NCBI GenBank assembly: GCA_963921935.1
Contig: OY998175.1
Span: 260,429,209 to 260,493,208, forward strand
Direction of reading: 5' to 3'
Source of the DNA: Galeruca laticollis
Taxonomy: Eukaryota > Arthropoda > Insecta > Coleoptera > Chrysomelidae
Length of the DNA stretch: 64,000 nt
The position numbers and the translations under genes are program-made. The notes under the pieces were generated by a model that was given only the letters and a program-made list of their open reading frames with translations, searched no databases and had not been told where the DNA came from. Of the stretch, positions 17,976 to 30,284 are shown piece by piece. The number at the start of each line of letters is the position of its first letter. Within the stretch, counting starts at the first letter, position 1.

Positions 17976-19388
17976 ATCATGACATTCCAATCTTATCATA
18001 TTTTGAAACAAGTTCGCTATTGTCTGAATAAATGATTTGGTTTGCACGTGTTTGCAAATATTACCCACTAAGCGAATTTAATATAATGCGAGATTTCATT
18101 TATTACAATATAAAAAACCTTCTATAAAATGATATGAATTCACACACATATCCGTTTTAAAAAAAGTTGGTTATCGATCTAATAACATTCCTTTGAGAAT
18201 TTCAAAATATTGTACCAATGGTTAGATCCCCATCACTTATTGCTAAGTTGCAACGTCTGATGTGGTTGCTGTAATCTGTTTGTTTGTCTTAGATGTATTC
18301 ATAATAATGCGAGATTTCATTTATTACAATATAAAAAACCTTCTATAAAATGATATGAATTCACACACATATCCGTTTTAAAAAAAAATGTTGGTTATCA
18401 ATCTAATAACATTCCTTTGAGAATTTCAAAATATAGAACCCTTAACTGCATAGCCCCTCCCCCTCGTAAGCACTACCCCTCATCTCTTACACACACACAC
18501 AATCCTCCATATATTTTCTTTCTTCTAATTACTTCTTGTATACATCCTTATTTACTTTTTACGCAACCCCCCGTAGACGCTACCCTTAAAAGCCTCTTCG
18601 CTTCTTCTAAATCACCCTCTACCTTATACACGTAAAAACATACACACTTATTTACTTTTTGCATAACCCCCGTTCTTGTATACACCCTTATTTACGTAAT
18701 CCCCGTAGACGCTCCCCTCCCCCGTAGACGCTACCCTTAAAACCCTCTTCGCTTCTTCTAAATCACCCTCTACCTTATACATGTAAAAACAAACACACTT
18801 TTTGCATAACCCCCGTTCTTGTATACACCCTTGCGTAATCCCCGTAGACGCTACCCTTAAAAACCCCTTCGCTTCTTCTAAACCACCCTCTACCTTATAC
18901 ACGTAACAACATACACACTTATTTACTTTCTGCATAACCCCCGTAGCCGCTACCGTCATTATCCCAAAAATTTTGGCAATTGGCCCAGGCCAAACCCCCA
19001 AAAAACTTTTTGCATAACCCCCGTAGACGCTACCCTTAAAAACCCCTTCGCTCCTTCTAAACCACCCTCTACCTTATACACGTAACAACATACACACTTA
19101 TTTACTTTTTGCATAACCCCCGTACACCCTTACTTGCGTAATCCCCGTAGACGCTACCCTTAAAAACCCCTTCGCTTCTTCTAAACCACCCTCTACCTTA
19201 TACACGTAACAACATACACACTTTTTGCATAACCCCCGTAGACGCTACCGTCATTACTTGCTAACCATCTAGAGACTTCTTTTACTTCTTGTAAACCCTC
19301 TGGAAACTTCTTCCTATCGGTAACCACCCATAGGCCATCCGCCTGTTCATCCGATAAAGTGTCACAGAACATACGTGTATTACCTACT
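17976..19388 (-). repeat. Right terminal inverted repeat of the Polinton
   Basis: Reverse complement of 1690-3103, 1413 bp. It contains the inverted minisatellite (about 18540-19250), both copies of the 130-bp repeat, and the chimeric insert (donor-1 part at 18264-18306). Here the insert retains 'cagcaacc', closer to the 11.86-kb donor than the left TIR, which reads 'cagaaacc'. It ends TACCTACT at 19388. Confidence 0.95.
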
Positions 19389-19394
19389 AATTTT
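19389..19394. repeat. Right 6-bp target-site duplication of the Polinton (AATTTT)
   Basis: Identical to 1684-1689 and immediately outside the CT terminus. Confidence 0.92.
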
Positions 19395-20694
19395 ATAACA
19401 TTCAAAACAGTATTGTACTGAACCAAACGACTATTTCGTATCTAAGTTTCGCAAGTATATTTTAACGTAGTGCGCATACGCAAACGATTAATTTCAGATT
19501 CTCCCCGCTCACGACTTCAACCGATATGAAATGCTGTCAAGATGATGTTTGGTTTTACTCAAATTAAGATGGGTATATTTCATATTTATAGGATATTGAC
19601 TGATGAATTACTATATCGTTATTTGTCTGTAAAGGTAAGCTTTCCTTTTTTTAATACTTTACTAATAATAAATAAACTATTTACAACCTACATCTAAAAC
19701 TGTGTACTTACAGTTTACATTTCAGGTACCTGTGAAAGTTTGTATTCCAATCTTCGTATCGACGAGATTACTTAGTAGAAGGATATTTTATGTGTTAGTG
19801 AAAATGTCAAATGGCTTTTATATGCTAATACTCAGCAACACATCTATACTTATCTCCAACATGGGATTCTCCGGGACTTCTTTATATACAATTTCATTTA
19901 ATATCAGTGGATGTTTACTATCAAATCACGATTCAGAAGATTGCTAATATATAACATCAGGTTAGTCAATGGTCAACCATAATTTGTAATATCTTTTTTT
20001 ATACTTTTTTCAAAGTTTTCAAGTCTTCATAAATTTTTTAACATGTCTCCCTTTTGATTTTCAAAATCAACAACTCACTTTTCTTTTTTATCTCAGTTCC
20101 TACTAGCTGTTTTCAGGTATATTCTTTATGGATCATTCATATAATTCCCGTAAATTTTATATCACGATTGTTATTGGTCGACTATGTTTCAGATTTCGCG
20201 CACTTATAACTAACCACATCTTTGTTACTCTGTTGTCTACCGATATAAATTAACTTATTTATCTGAACAAATTGCTTTATTTCATAATTCCTTTTCAATA
20301 TTACTAATAACGATGTATTAATTCCTAAATAAAATTTATGGTTCCAATATCATTGACGTACATGTCAAATCAAATTAAATTTCCTTTCCCTGTCATTTCA
20401 AATAAATTGATGTATACGAGGATCATCCAAAATTATATCTGCGGTATACGTGGTTGGCACATATTCCCCAAAAGTTTTTATATCCATTTCTTGCATAAGA
20501 AATGATATAACATTTTTTGTTTTAACTAATACTAACGAAATGCTGATATTGATGATATCAACTCAATAAATTTATTAACTTACTCATTCATAAAATTTGT
20601 ATATTCGTGAGATATGAAGAATCCCTCTTTTTAATCCGTTATATAGATTCACTAATTCCTATGCATTTATTACATGGGAATAATTGATGAAATA
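19395..20694. other. Non-coding right flank
   Basis: AT-rich. An 81-codon frame at 19702-19947 has no recognisable features and is probably chance. No repeat or RNA gene seen. Confidence 0.45.
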
Positions 20695-21634
20695 CGGCCC
20701 TTCATATGGTAATATAAGTTTCGCACATCGATTTTCCTTGAAATTCGTTACTACAAGTGTCTTAATTATTACTAGATCTCCTTTATTGAAATAAATTGTT
20801 TTTTTTTGTTTTCTTGTCTCTTTTGATATTTACCTGCTTCTCTTTGTAGTCTATGATTTACTTTATTTATTATTTCGTTATAATTTTCAGGATTACTATT
20901 TACCAAAGGTCTGTCTGTTTGAATATTCAAAAATAATGTTACTGGCGCTATTTCAGTGTTGGAGTTTGGAACATTGTTTATATAATATGCTAGATCTGTC
21001 AAATATCCCATTCTGTGTGATCTTCTCTAACCATTATACGTAAGTATTTTATCGTTTCTTTTATATAACGGTCTGCAGGGTTAGACTGTGGATGTCTTAT
21101 GATTATGAACATAGGTCGAATACTATTCTTTCTTAGAAATCGCATGGAATTGCTATTATTATAATAAGTTGCATTATCTAATATACAGTTTTCTGGTTGT
21201 CCATAGTTTCTAAAATATTGTGTCATCATTGATTGTATAGTTTTACGATCAGTGCTTTTTGTAGGATATAATTCCACAAATCTTGAAAATACATCTACCA
21301 TTACTAGAATGTTTTCATTACCTTGTTTACTTGTGATTAAATTGGATAGGAAATCTATTGCTATTATTTTTAGCGAGTTGTCTGCTACTATTGACTTTGG
21401 TGTACTTCCATTATGTTGGTTCTTTTCTTCTACAAATTGGCAAATTTTACAACGTCTCAAAATGTTTTTTGTTAAATTTCTATCATTTGTTGCAAAATAT
21501 GTCTCCCTGAAAATTGTCCAAGTCTTTTGAACTCTCACATATCCAAATTGTTTATGCAAACTTTCTAGTATTCGTGTAGCTAAATTGGCTGTAATTAGAA
21601 ATTTCTCATCATTATTATAGGTCTCACATACCAT
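20695..21634 (-). pseudogene. Ty3-like retrotransposon 1: integrase
   Basis: Minus strand. H2C2-like zinc region (HKQFGYVRVQKTW ... CKICQF), core with AIDFLSNL (first Asp), CILDNATYYNN (second Asp) and HPQSNPADRYIKE (Glu). A frame change at about 21000-21011 leads to a C-terminal part including GDLV, then LILPYEGPYFIN toward 20695. The same PYEGP motif occurs in retrotransposon 2 at 59.2 kb. Upstream polymerase regions are mostly deleted, so this is a relic. Confidence 0.8.
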
Positions 21635-21689
21635 TCACTTCTTTCGCTTTTCCTAATTGTTCGCTCGTCAGTTCCTCTTGATTTTCTAT

Positions 21690-22130
21690 GATAGTTTCTA
21701 ATGTGAAAAGTCCTGTATTATCCTTGAATGCGTTGATTGCTACCCTTATCTTATTTCGTTGTTCGTCTACCTCACCATCCCATATTGTGCATTTTTTATC
21801 CTGCCTAGTACAGCATCTATTGGTAATGACGTTTCATATTGTGGTATTGTGTATTCATTTATTTTCCTTGCATCAAAACAAATTCTTAGATCACCTGATT
21901 TTTTCACTATTACAATTGGGTTTATAAATTGTGTTTTGGCTCTTTCTATTATTCCTTCTATTAGTAGCTTATCAATTTATTTCTTGATTACATCTTGATA
22001 TTTGTAAGGTATTGGGTAAGTTTTTGCTTTAAAATTTTCGATATTTCTCACTTCTAACTTGTCAATATAATCTTTAACCATCCTTGTTTTCTTTGAATAC
22101 AGTTTCTCCTTTTCTTTTAACAATTTCCTT
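21690..22130 (-). pseudogene. Ty3-like retrotransposon 1: N-terminal reverse-transcriptase fragment
   Basis: The minus strand reads EGIIERAKTQFINPIVIVKK, then SGDLRICFDARKINEYTIPQ and YETSLPIDAVLGRI, the start of a gypsy-type reverse transcriptase. It then passes directly toward the integrase: the YxDD region and RNase H are missing, showing a large internal deletion. Confidence 0.72.
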
Positions 22131-22539
22131 ATTTGATTTTCATATTGTTTAGGAACATCTATCTTTATTTCTTATATTCCAGCTCCACATTCCTCTTCAT
22201 CATAATCGTTCCCATCATTATCCTGCACTTTTTCATATCTTCCGTTAATTACCAATCTCTTATCTTTATTTTCCTTATTATCCACACAGTCATCATAACT
22301 TTCCTGAAAATCCACTCGATTATTACTGTACCTAAACTCCAAATTATCCATACCAATATCATAACTCTCCTGATACTCCATTCCATTATCCATGCTTTCC
22401 TTTACATTCAATCCATTATCATTACACATTAGATTAACTTGCTTTAAACTTATCTCTTCATGATTCTTATCTTTTTCTCTATTCTATTCACCAATTTCTA
22501 TATAATTAAATTTCTTCTAATTCTATCTTTCTCCTTAAA

Positions 22540-22985
22540 CTAGTTTCTTGTATTTGTGTTTCTTCCTCTATTAACTAACCACTCACTTGCCTTTTTATAA
22601 TCTATAACGACTTTATGTTTGCTAAGCTCATCATGTCCAAGCACAATTACCACATCTAAATTTGGTACCACTAATAATTGTAAACTTACTATCATTGATG
22701 AAATATCTATTTCAATGTACATCATTTTGTTAACTTCATATAATTTTTGGTTGTTTGCACCTACTAGTGTAATTTTCGGTATTTTTATAGTACGTTTGTT
22801 CAGTTCTGGATTTTTTATTAAACATTCTTCCTTTATTAAGGATGCTTCCGAACCTCTATCTATAATAATCACAATTTGTTTTTCTCTATATTTACCAATA
22901 ACATATACGAGACCTGTAGTTTCCTCACTTTCCAAATCATCTTTTAATTTAATGAATTCGCGGGGATGTTCATCCTCACAAATAT
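22540..22985 (-). pseudogene. Ty3-like retrotransposon 1: aspartic protease region
   Basis: The minus strand has IVIIIDRGSEASLIKEE, the DTGS-type active site with Arg in place of Thr, then KITLVGANNQKLYEVNKM and the closing VVIVLGHDELSKH typical of retropepsin-like domains. The changed active-site residue suggests it is inactive. Its upstream end is fused to Penelope sequence from about 22985. Confidence 0.72.
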
Positions 22986-24062
22986 ACAATGATTCATTTA
23001 GTGTTTTTAAATTAAACTCAAGGTCTCTAGTTATTTCCACAATATAATACAAGTTATTGAAAATTCTAAAAAATTGACATTTGTTTCGATAAATCAATAT
23101 CATCGTCAGAATGACAGAAGTTACATTTCATTTTATGCCTACCTGATGTTTAGTAGTTATATTTGGCTATACCAAGAAGTAACCTAACTTGTGATTGGCT
23201 TAATATATGTTTATATAAAAAAGAAGAAGATGTGATATAATAAATATTGAAGCTTAGATATTATGTGCCCTATGGTGATATCCTGGATATCATTTTTCCA
23301 ATTAAGATCAGTATAACTGTGCAATGATATAGAAAACCAGGAAAACTATATCTGCTGATCTTTACAATTATCACTTAAGAAGACAGTTTATTAGTGGAGA
23401 ATTCCCTAGATTTAACTGTTCATTGACACCTTCATATTGTGGGTTTCTTAAATGTCTTCTAATTTCCAGTTCTTCAAGGAAATCCAGTTCTTGTTTCTTT
23501 TCACAAATATGCAGTACTTCTAGTTTTGTGTCAGGTGTCAATGAATGATTGGTGTCAAGTAGATGTTTTGCGTAGTGGGATTTATCTGGTTGTTTTAATC
23601 TGTATGCTCGTAAGTGCTCACTGTATCGTATTTCAAAATTCCTAAGGGTCTGACCCAAATAGACAGCATTACATTCTGGACATTTGAGTTTATATATACC
23701 TGACTTCTTTAATAGTGGTATTTTTGTTTTTACATTTAACAATTTTGTACTAACGTTACTTTCTGTTTTAAAAGAAATTGTCGTATTCGTTGCTGAAGAT
23801 ATTATCTTTGAAATATTATTAGAAATATTTCCAGCATATGTGATGGTTTCATAAGTTTTAATTTCATCAGCTTGTTCAGGATATATTAGTTGTCATGCCA
23901 CTTTTTGCTCTTTTTTACTAATTAGCTTATTTATCGTATCTAATGGATAACCGTTAGATGTTGCTATTTGTCTAATTGTATTAATCTCTCTATCAAAATT
24001 ACATTTGTTCATAGGAACTGAAAAAGCTCTATGTATCATTGAATTATATGCTGCTTGTCATT
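22985..24062 (-). mobile_element. Penelope-like element fragment (linker + GIY-YIG + 3' region)
   Basis: Minus strand: AAYNSMIHRAFSVPMNKCNF is a post-reverse-transcriptase segment of Penelope-like elements. It is followed after a stop by SGIYKLKCPECNAVYLGQTL (GIY-YIG: Tyr, Gly, then R in IRYSEHLRAYR), ending LINCLLK at 23371. The untranslated 3' region continues to about 22985. The catalytic reverse transcriptase is missing. It is inserted into the Ty3-like element between gag and protease and faces a head-to-head partial copy at 24200-24660. Confidence 0.8.
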
Positions 24063-24199
24063 TTGACGATTGAAAATTAAAATTCCAGAGTATATAACTT
24101 CATAGAATCCAGCGATGTAAAAGTTCTTAAAGCAGACCCAACAAAGAAGTTTTCTAATAATGTAAGGGATATTGTTAATAATTCAAATTATCTTTCAAA

Positions 24200-24660
24200 T
24201 GATTACGAAAAGAGGTGAAGTTGTCAATGATCAGTTAAATCTAGGGAATTTTCCACTAATAAACTGTCCTATTAAGTGATAATTGTAAAGATCAGCAGAT
24301 ATAGTTTTCCTGGTTTTCTATATCATTGCACAGTTATACTGATCTTAATTGGAAAAATGATATCCAGGATATCACCATAGGGCTAATAATATCTAAGCTT
24401 CAATATTTGTAATATCACATCTTCTTCTTTTTTCTATAAACATATATTAAGCCAATCACAAGTTAGGTTACTTCTTGGTCTAGCCAAATATAACTACTAA
24501 ACATCAGGTAGGCATAAAATGAAATGTAACTTCTGTCATTCTGACGATGATATTGATTTATCGAAACAATTGTCAATTTTTTAGAATTTACAATAACTTG
24601 TATTATATTGTGGAATTAACTAGAGACCTTGAGTTTCATTTAAAAACACTAATATGAGCA
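24200..24660 (+). mobile_element. Second Penelope 3' fragment, head-to-head with the first
   Basis: Near-reverse-complement of 22985-23400, including 'gatcagcagatatagttttc' and 'ggtaggcataaaatgaaat'. The two arms of about 410 bp are separated by about 840 bp. The same sequence is found a third time at 48390-48740, so it belongs to the element family and not to the insertion site. Confidence 0.8.
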
Positions 24661-24726
24661 TATTCCACGAAGTAAGGGTCGAGACAGTCAATTCCATTAA
24701 TGACTCATTTCAACGCGACTCGTAAT

Positions 24727-25575
24727 TTATCGAAAATCCGGCGTTACTGCCGCATTGTTCGTCATTCTGTTTGTATCGTTTCTGTCATAACCGTCTCTGC
24801 TACAATCTCTTTTGTTTGAAAATGCTCTTCTTTGATCCTCTGTGCTTCTGTTTCTATTCATATCCCCATTTATACTTCTTTCTGCGCTTCGACTATACCT
24901 TTGATAATTAAATTGTCGGTTTCTTCCCTCATTTTCCTGGTTTTTTTGGCCTTCGCTTTCTCTTCTATGTTCATATTGTCTCTGGTTTTGATGGTCTCTT
25001 CTGTTGTTTGTACATCTCTGATTATTTTGACTTCTGTTCTCCTCTGATCTTTGCTGGTTGTATTGTCTGATGTAATTATTGTTTTGTCTGTTGTGATAAT
25101 TGTTATTCTGTCTATTGTAATTATTGTTATAATTTTGAGTATGTCTATTTCTGTCGTCCGAATAATTCGTAAAATCATTATCTCTATAATTATATCTATT
25201 CGTATTTTCATAATTACCTGCATTATTATTGTACCAATTATTTTTGTTCTGGTTATTAAAACCTCTATTATTCGTATGATAGTATCTATCTCCACCCTGT
25301 TTATTATTTGTATTAATATTGTTATTATTTCTAGAATTTTGTTGTTGACTAGTTGTATGTTTATTGAAACTATTTCTTTCGACTCTTAATAGATAATTAT
25401 TTAGTTGCTCCATTGTCTTGATATTGTGAATTGCAATGGTTTCTGCAATATCTGGTTCATATTGACGCGCGATAAACATCACTATTAGTGGATCTAAATG
25501 CTGTGCAATTGCACATAATTCAGTTGCATGTATACTAATTGTATCATGTATTTTAGCTACATATTTACAATACAA
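24727..25575 (-). pseudogene. Ty3-like retrotransposon 1: C-terminal Gag, Asn/Arg-rich
   Basis: The minus strand begins YVAKIHDTISIHATELCAIA and IARQYEPDIAETIAIHNIKT, matching capsid-like sequence in retrotransposon 2 (IENIAIHDIK). It then has a long Asn/Arg/Gln/Tyr-rich tail without clear CCHC knuckles, which may bind RNA by charge. The N-terminal half of this Gag lies at 28277-28804, separated by an inserted LINE. Confidence 0.72.
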
Positions 25576-26632
25576 TACAATATATTCATTGTTCCTTTGT
25601 ATACATATAATACATGAACAAGAGAGCCAGCTGGTACTACATAAGATATTCTACAATAAACAATTCTGAGTTTGAGCATATAGGTACTGAACGATTGCTC
25701 TGTAATTTAATATGAACATACCCACGTACTCATATATATGTACAGCACATACGTATACAAATCATTTTTGGTTCATTATTCATTGATTATGAATGATCTG
25801 ATTTTCATTGCCTCGTTCATGAATCGATATACTTTCTTCAGTTGCTTTCTCTCTGTTGAGGTAAGTAGTGAGTCTAAGTCATCTGCATGGCCCCGATGTT
25901 TAATAAAGTAAGCTCTTATGCTCTGATACATTGGACAAACTAAAATTATATGCTCAAGCGTTTCTGGTAATAGTTTGAACAGATTGTCCTGATTAGGGTT
26001 GTATTTATTTTGTGAGACATATTATTTAAATATATAGACAGTACTTCAGAATTAGAGGTTCGGAGTTGTGCGACGAGCCATTTAATATGTAATGGGCAAT
26101 CCCCTGTAGATAATTGCTTGGTTCATTTCGATCTTGTAAAAGGTATTTAAACGATGTATGATGTGAACTGAGAAGTATTTTATTTGAATCCTCATGAACA
26201 TTTTTCTGCAGGTATTGTGATAAAATTTTATTGATATGGCTTGTGTTTTAACTATTTGTATCTATATCATAATCACAGTACGTCGCTGTACCGCGGTATA
26301 ATTGGTCGATCCAGTTATATTGTTGACATAGGTTAGAGTGATATTTTAAGAGGATCAAACGTAGAAGTACTCTATGAGTGTGTCTTCTAGGGTTGCGATC
26401 CTTTATCCTGAGCAGTAGCTCTAACGCCTGCTTTATTATGAAGTAGCTTATTTTACAGATACCTACCTCACTCCTGGTGATATAGGCTGTTGTTCGCGTT
26501 TGCAGAAATAAAAGATTTTTCCACAAACTACTCTGAATTTTTTCTGTTTGTTCTAAGTATCTTAACGCCCAAATAATGCTTGCACATGTAAATGTAGGTA
26601 GTAGAACATTGTTATACAGGGTCTTTTGTAAA

Positions 26633-27612
26633 ATGTCGCTGAGACATGTTACTATTTTCATCAATTATTTTGAAGCGTTACTTATTCGTCGGCTACTCCC
26701 ACCTCTAATTCCAATTCCTATTATTTCAAATATTAGGAACACATCGGTAATGCTTTTAGCCATCGTTAAAATATCTACTTAAACTACGATTGGAGTGGAA
26801 CTCGCTGTTTTATTAATTGCTTCGCTGAAAACTTATCAGCATTCTCTGTATAATATCATGCGCACCACGTTGGGCGCCAAATTTGTCACAACCTAAACAC
26901 CCGGCCTTGGGACTCCGCTCAGGTACTGAATTCGGCCTTAGTTACAATATTTTTTATTACCTCAATTGGGATAAGGTGAATCAACAAACAAAATTTCGGG
27001 ACAAATGGATTTATTTGACACACAATAATAAATTTACAAAAACCGTATATTCTCGATACAAATACGAATAAATATTAGTTATACAGTAAAAATGTCCAAC
27101 TCAATATTCAATATATACCAAAAATAAGTTAGGGACTTATCTTGGGAAGACTCGGGACGTACAGCTCGCAGCTGTAGTCAAGTGTTCTTAAGCCGTCGTT
27201 GCCTGGACTTGGACGCTGTATGGTGCGGTGGAGTGGATGGTCTGTAGAGTCCGTCAGGTCCGTAAGGGTAAGTCCGTGTAGGTAAAACTCGTAAACGGTC
27301 CGTAGAATAAAGTCTGTAAAGCGGTCCTGAAGGTACAGGCTGCAGAGCAGCGAAGAAAATTGAAAATCCAACACAAAATGATATTATACAGAGAATGCTG
27401 ATAAGTTTTCAGCGAAGAAATGAATGAAAGAGCGAGTTACACTTCAATCGTAGTTCAAGTAGATATTTTAACGATGGCAAAAACGATTACCGACGTGTTC
27501 CTGATATTTGAAATAATAGGAATTGGAATTAGAGGTGGGAGTAGCCGACGAATAAGTAACGCTCCAAAATAATTGATGAAAATAGTAACATGTCTCAGCG
27601 ACATGTTACACT
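26633..27612. mobile_element. Inverted-repeat unit with LTR/primer-binding-site core, inserted in the LINE
   Basis: Arms of about 235-240 bp (26633-26870 and 27378-27612) are inverted copies beginning 'atgtcgctgagacat', itself a short hyphenated palindrome. They flank a ~500-bp core. The arms interrupt the LINE frame cleanly between SLDSIK and LQKTLYNNVLLPTF. No certain target duplication was identified. Possibly a fold-back element, or a deleted retroelement flanked by inverted copies. Confidence 0.65.
26859..27376 (-). repeat. LTR-like sequence followed by a tRNA primer-binding-site-like motif
   Basis: In minus orientation it starts TGTGTTGGATTTTC (27376) and ends GGTTGTGACA (26884), followed after two bases by TTGGCGCCCAACGTGG, a classic retroelement primer-binding-site sequence. 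TG...CA ends plus PBS indicate a 5' LTR. No coding region or second LTR remains next to it. Confidence 0.65.
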
Positions 27613-28276
27613 TTATTGAATCAAGAGATGATATACCAGCTGAATTTATTTTTCTCAGTGTTGCTCCTTGGGAGATTCTCGCTTTTTGTTCTCGTTGCTT
27701 TAGGTTGTTTAGACATATTCCGTTTAATATGAAAATTGTTCCTAAGTACTCATAGGTATTCGAGAGCTCAATAGTGACATCTTTATAATTAAATTGTGGC
27801 CGTTGTCCCATATTAGCACTTTTGCGGAAAACCACTATTTTAGTTTTACTTGTGTTTACTTCCAGTTTAAATGTTTCACAATAGACTTCTAAAATCTTGA
27901 GGTTTTTTTGCAGCTCTATTTGGGATTCTGCAAGTAGGACCATATCATCTGCGTACAACAGCACATTGATATTTTCATTGTTATCAAGAGTTACTTCTTT
28001 ACCACCATGATTTTGGAAGTAAATTTCCAAGTCCGAGATAAAGAGAGAGAGAATAACAAGGGGCTTAAGGTATCTCCTTGTAGGGCACCTTCACTTATTT
28101 TAATTTTATCGCAGATTTGACCACCTTGTTCAATGAACAGTGAGGCTGAACTGTAGATAATTCTTAGTATCCTAATAATTTTAGTGCTCACTCCAATATC
28201 GAATAGTTTTTCCCGCAGTAACCCATGGTCCACAGAGTCGAATTTAGCATCATATTTACCGAAATACATTTGTTCC

Positions 28277-28804
28277 CTAATTATAGATTGAGCATTTTCT
28301 CCTCAGATATAACTTGAAAATTTCTGCAAATGTATGGAAATCATTCATTCCATTTTCTCTTCCAGAGAACCAAATAAATGCATTGTCAGTTAAATTATCT
28401 CTGATTCTTTCTTTAAATCCAATTTGATTGTTCATGTATTTAATTTTGTAGAATATAATTTTTAAGACAATTTTTGGATGCATTTTATTTATATCCCCAT
28501 TGAACTTATAATTATTTGATGAATCATTATAATTAATCACCTTGCATTCATTGCACTTATCGAGCATTTTCTTGACTTTAGACTCAATTTCCGTATTGTA
28601 TTTACTTTCCAATCTTCTTATGTGTTCTTCTAGCTCTTTTACTTTATCAATTTCACCTTCACTTATATCACTCTTCTTCTCTGTTCTCTCATTCATGACG
28701 GTTCTAATTTTTGTTATTTCCCAACCGTTTTGTTGAATTTTCGACTCCATTACTTGAATTTTCTCATCATTTTCTTGATATCGTACGATGCCTTCATTTA
28801 TCAA
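28277..28804 (-). pseudogene. Ty3-like retrotransposon 1: N-terminal Gag, coiled coil plus capsid-like domain
   Basis: 175 codons. The first ~90 residues are charged heptad-like (VKELEEHIRRLESKYNTEIE). The second part has FNGDINKMHPKIVLKIIFYK and IRDNLTDNAFIWFSG, a Ty3-type Gag capsid pattern (F.G....P..F, then 'A..W'). It breaks at the LINE junction; its continuation is at 24727-25575. Confidence 0.72.
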
Positions 28805-30237
28805 CTCTATTATCTCTCCATCTTGTTATATAAGTTTGTTTCCTATGTTACCTCAATCCTCATATATCGTAATTAATAAAATATTGAATATTAAAATGAA
28901 TTTTTTGATTGATTAATAGTTTATGTAGAATTAATAATATATGTGTATCGTTTTAAACATCCACATCCAAGACTTTTAAAAGAACTATTTCATTATTATC
29001 AATTGAAAAAGCCCAAACAATTATTGAGTGAATATTAGTAACAAGTTGGCTTTGAACTTCCTGTGTGAAAAAGTTTGTTGATTTGAAGAACAATGGAGAG
29101 TCGAGCGTGGGTTTGTAAAGAGGTAGCAGCTTGTGCCGAGGTTTCGGGAAAACTTTTAACAAATTTGTAAGAAGGTCGATTATTTTATGTAAAGTTTATA
29201 AAATAAAGCAATCAGGAATAGTGTAAAGTTCATTTTTCCACGCCCAAAAAGGTGTATTTCTTCAGAGAAAGAAATCCTCAAGAATTGCAGAGACTCCAGA
29301 AGCCAGCATCCGTATAGCTATACTGAAGAAAGGACACAGAAGGTCTGTGCATTTTATATATTACTTTGGGTCCCAAAGATAAACTATTGAGAAATAAATG
29401 ATCATTTTAAATAATTAACACAATTCCAATCGAAAGACCTAAGCATTTTAAAATGGTGTATAGAAATATTCACTGAAGAATAACTAAAAACTTTAATCTA
29501 CATCTATAATAAAAAATTGAATTTTACCCCCCTGTAACATTTCTATTATCTCATTATTGTTCAGTTAATATGTTAGTTTCATTCATTCTTCATTTTGCGT
29601 ATCAATGCATGTATAAACATCTGATATGTATAGCTATTTCCATTTCATCCCTCTTATATGAATTCGTATATGCAATTGTATTATTTTCTGGATTCGTAAT
29701 TTGATAATTTCTTTTTTTATGCGTATTTAAAATCTTGTTTATATAGTGTTTATGTGTCATTGGCCGTGAGTGATAAATATCTACTTGCTATTGCAGCAGC
29801 TGAAGTTGTAAGCGAACATTCATATGCGCAGACGCTGGCTTTGTTTCAGGCGAATATATTTTCAGAGAGCATGATTCAATGATGGACAGTGGCGGTACGA
29901 ATATTATTATTGTATAATGGTCAATTGAAGAAATTTCAATCAAATAATTTTCATTAAATATATACATCCATAATGAATTCAAATTCATGATAGCTTATTT
30001 CAATCATTCTTCATTATAAAAAGATGGTAAGAGTGTAATATTTATGAAATATTCAATTAACAAAATAGTCACTCCAGTATCACAATTAATTAACACCAAA
30101 TTCAAATAATTGGCGTCCTGAACCCAAAGGGAGAAAAGTCTACATGCCCCGGCTATGATAATATTAAAATCAATAGAACATAAAGAAAGATATATAGAGC
30201 AGCCCAAGGTAAGTCATATACAATAAATATTAAGCAA

Positions 30238-30284
<47 letters not shown>

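Larger units (their letters stand above)
1690..19388. mobile_element. Complete Maverick/Polinton virus-like DNA transposon
   Basis: The boundaries are set by AG...CT termini, a perfect 6-bp target duplication (AATTTT) and terminal inverted repeats of 1414 and 1413 bp. Inside are the diagnostic genes: protein-primed family B DNA polymerase, retroviral-type integrase with chromodomain, FtsK/HerA-like packaging ATPase, adenain-like cysteine protease, and minor and major capsid proteins. Length (17.7 kb) is typical. Several genes carry single-base breaks, so this copy may not be autonomous unless those are assembly errors. Intact TSD and nearly identical TIRs argue for recent insertion or TIR homogenisation. 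Confidence 0.97.
25590..28285 (-). mobile_element. 5'-truncated LINE (non-LTR retrotransposon) nested in Gag
   Basis: Minus strand reverse transcriptase: YDAKFDSVDHGLL (catalytic Asp), GALQGDTLSPLLF, then LLYADDMVLLAES (YxDD) and LEVNTSKTKIVVFRKS. Beyond the nested insertion (26633-27612) it resumes with LPTFTCASIIWALRYLEQTE and, further on, HIILVCPMYQSIRAYF, the C-terminal Cys/His region. It ends in a TATTG-type short repeat (about 25570-25590). Truncated at 28285 before the endonuclease domain, as usual for LINE insertions. Confidence 0.82.

Noticed and set aside
22133..22432. Frames on both strands at 22.1-22.4 kb
   Set aside because: Low-complexity AT-rich sequence between retroelement relics; no recognisable motif.
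24832..25389. Ile/Val/Ser-rich frames antisense to the Asn-rich Gag tail
   Set aside because: They are shadows of AAT/AAC-rich sense codons; no domain and no start context.
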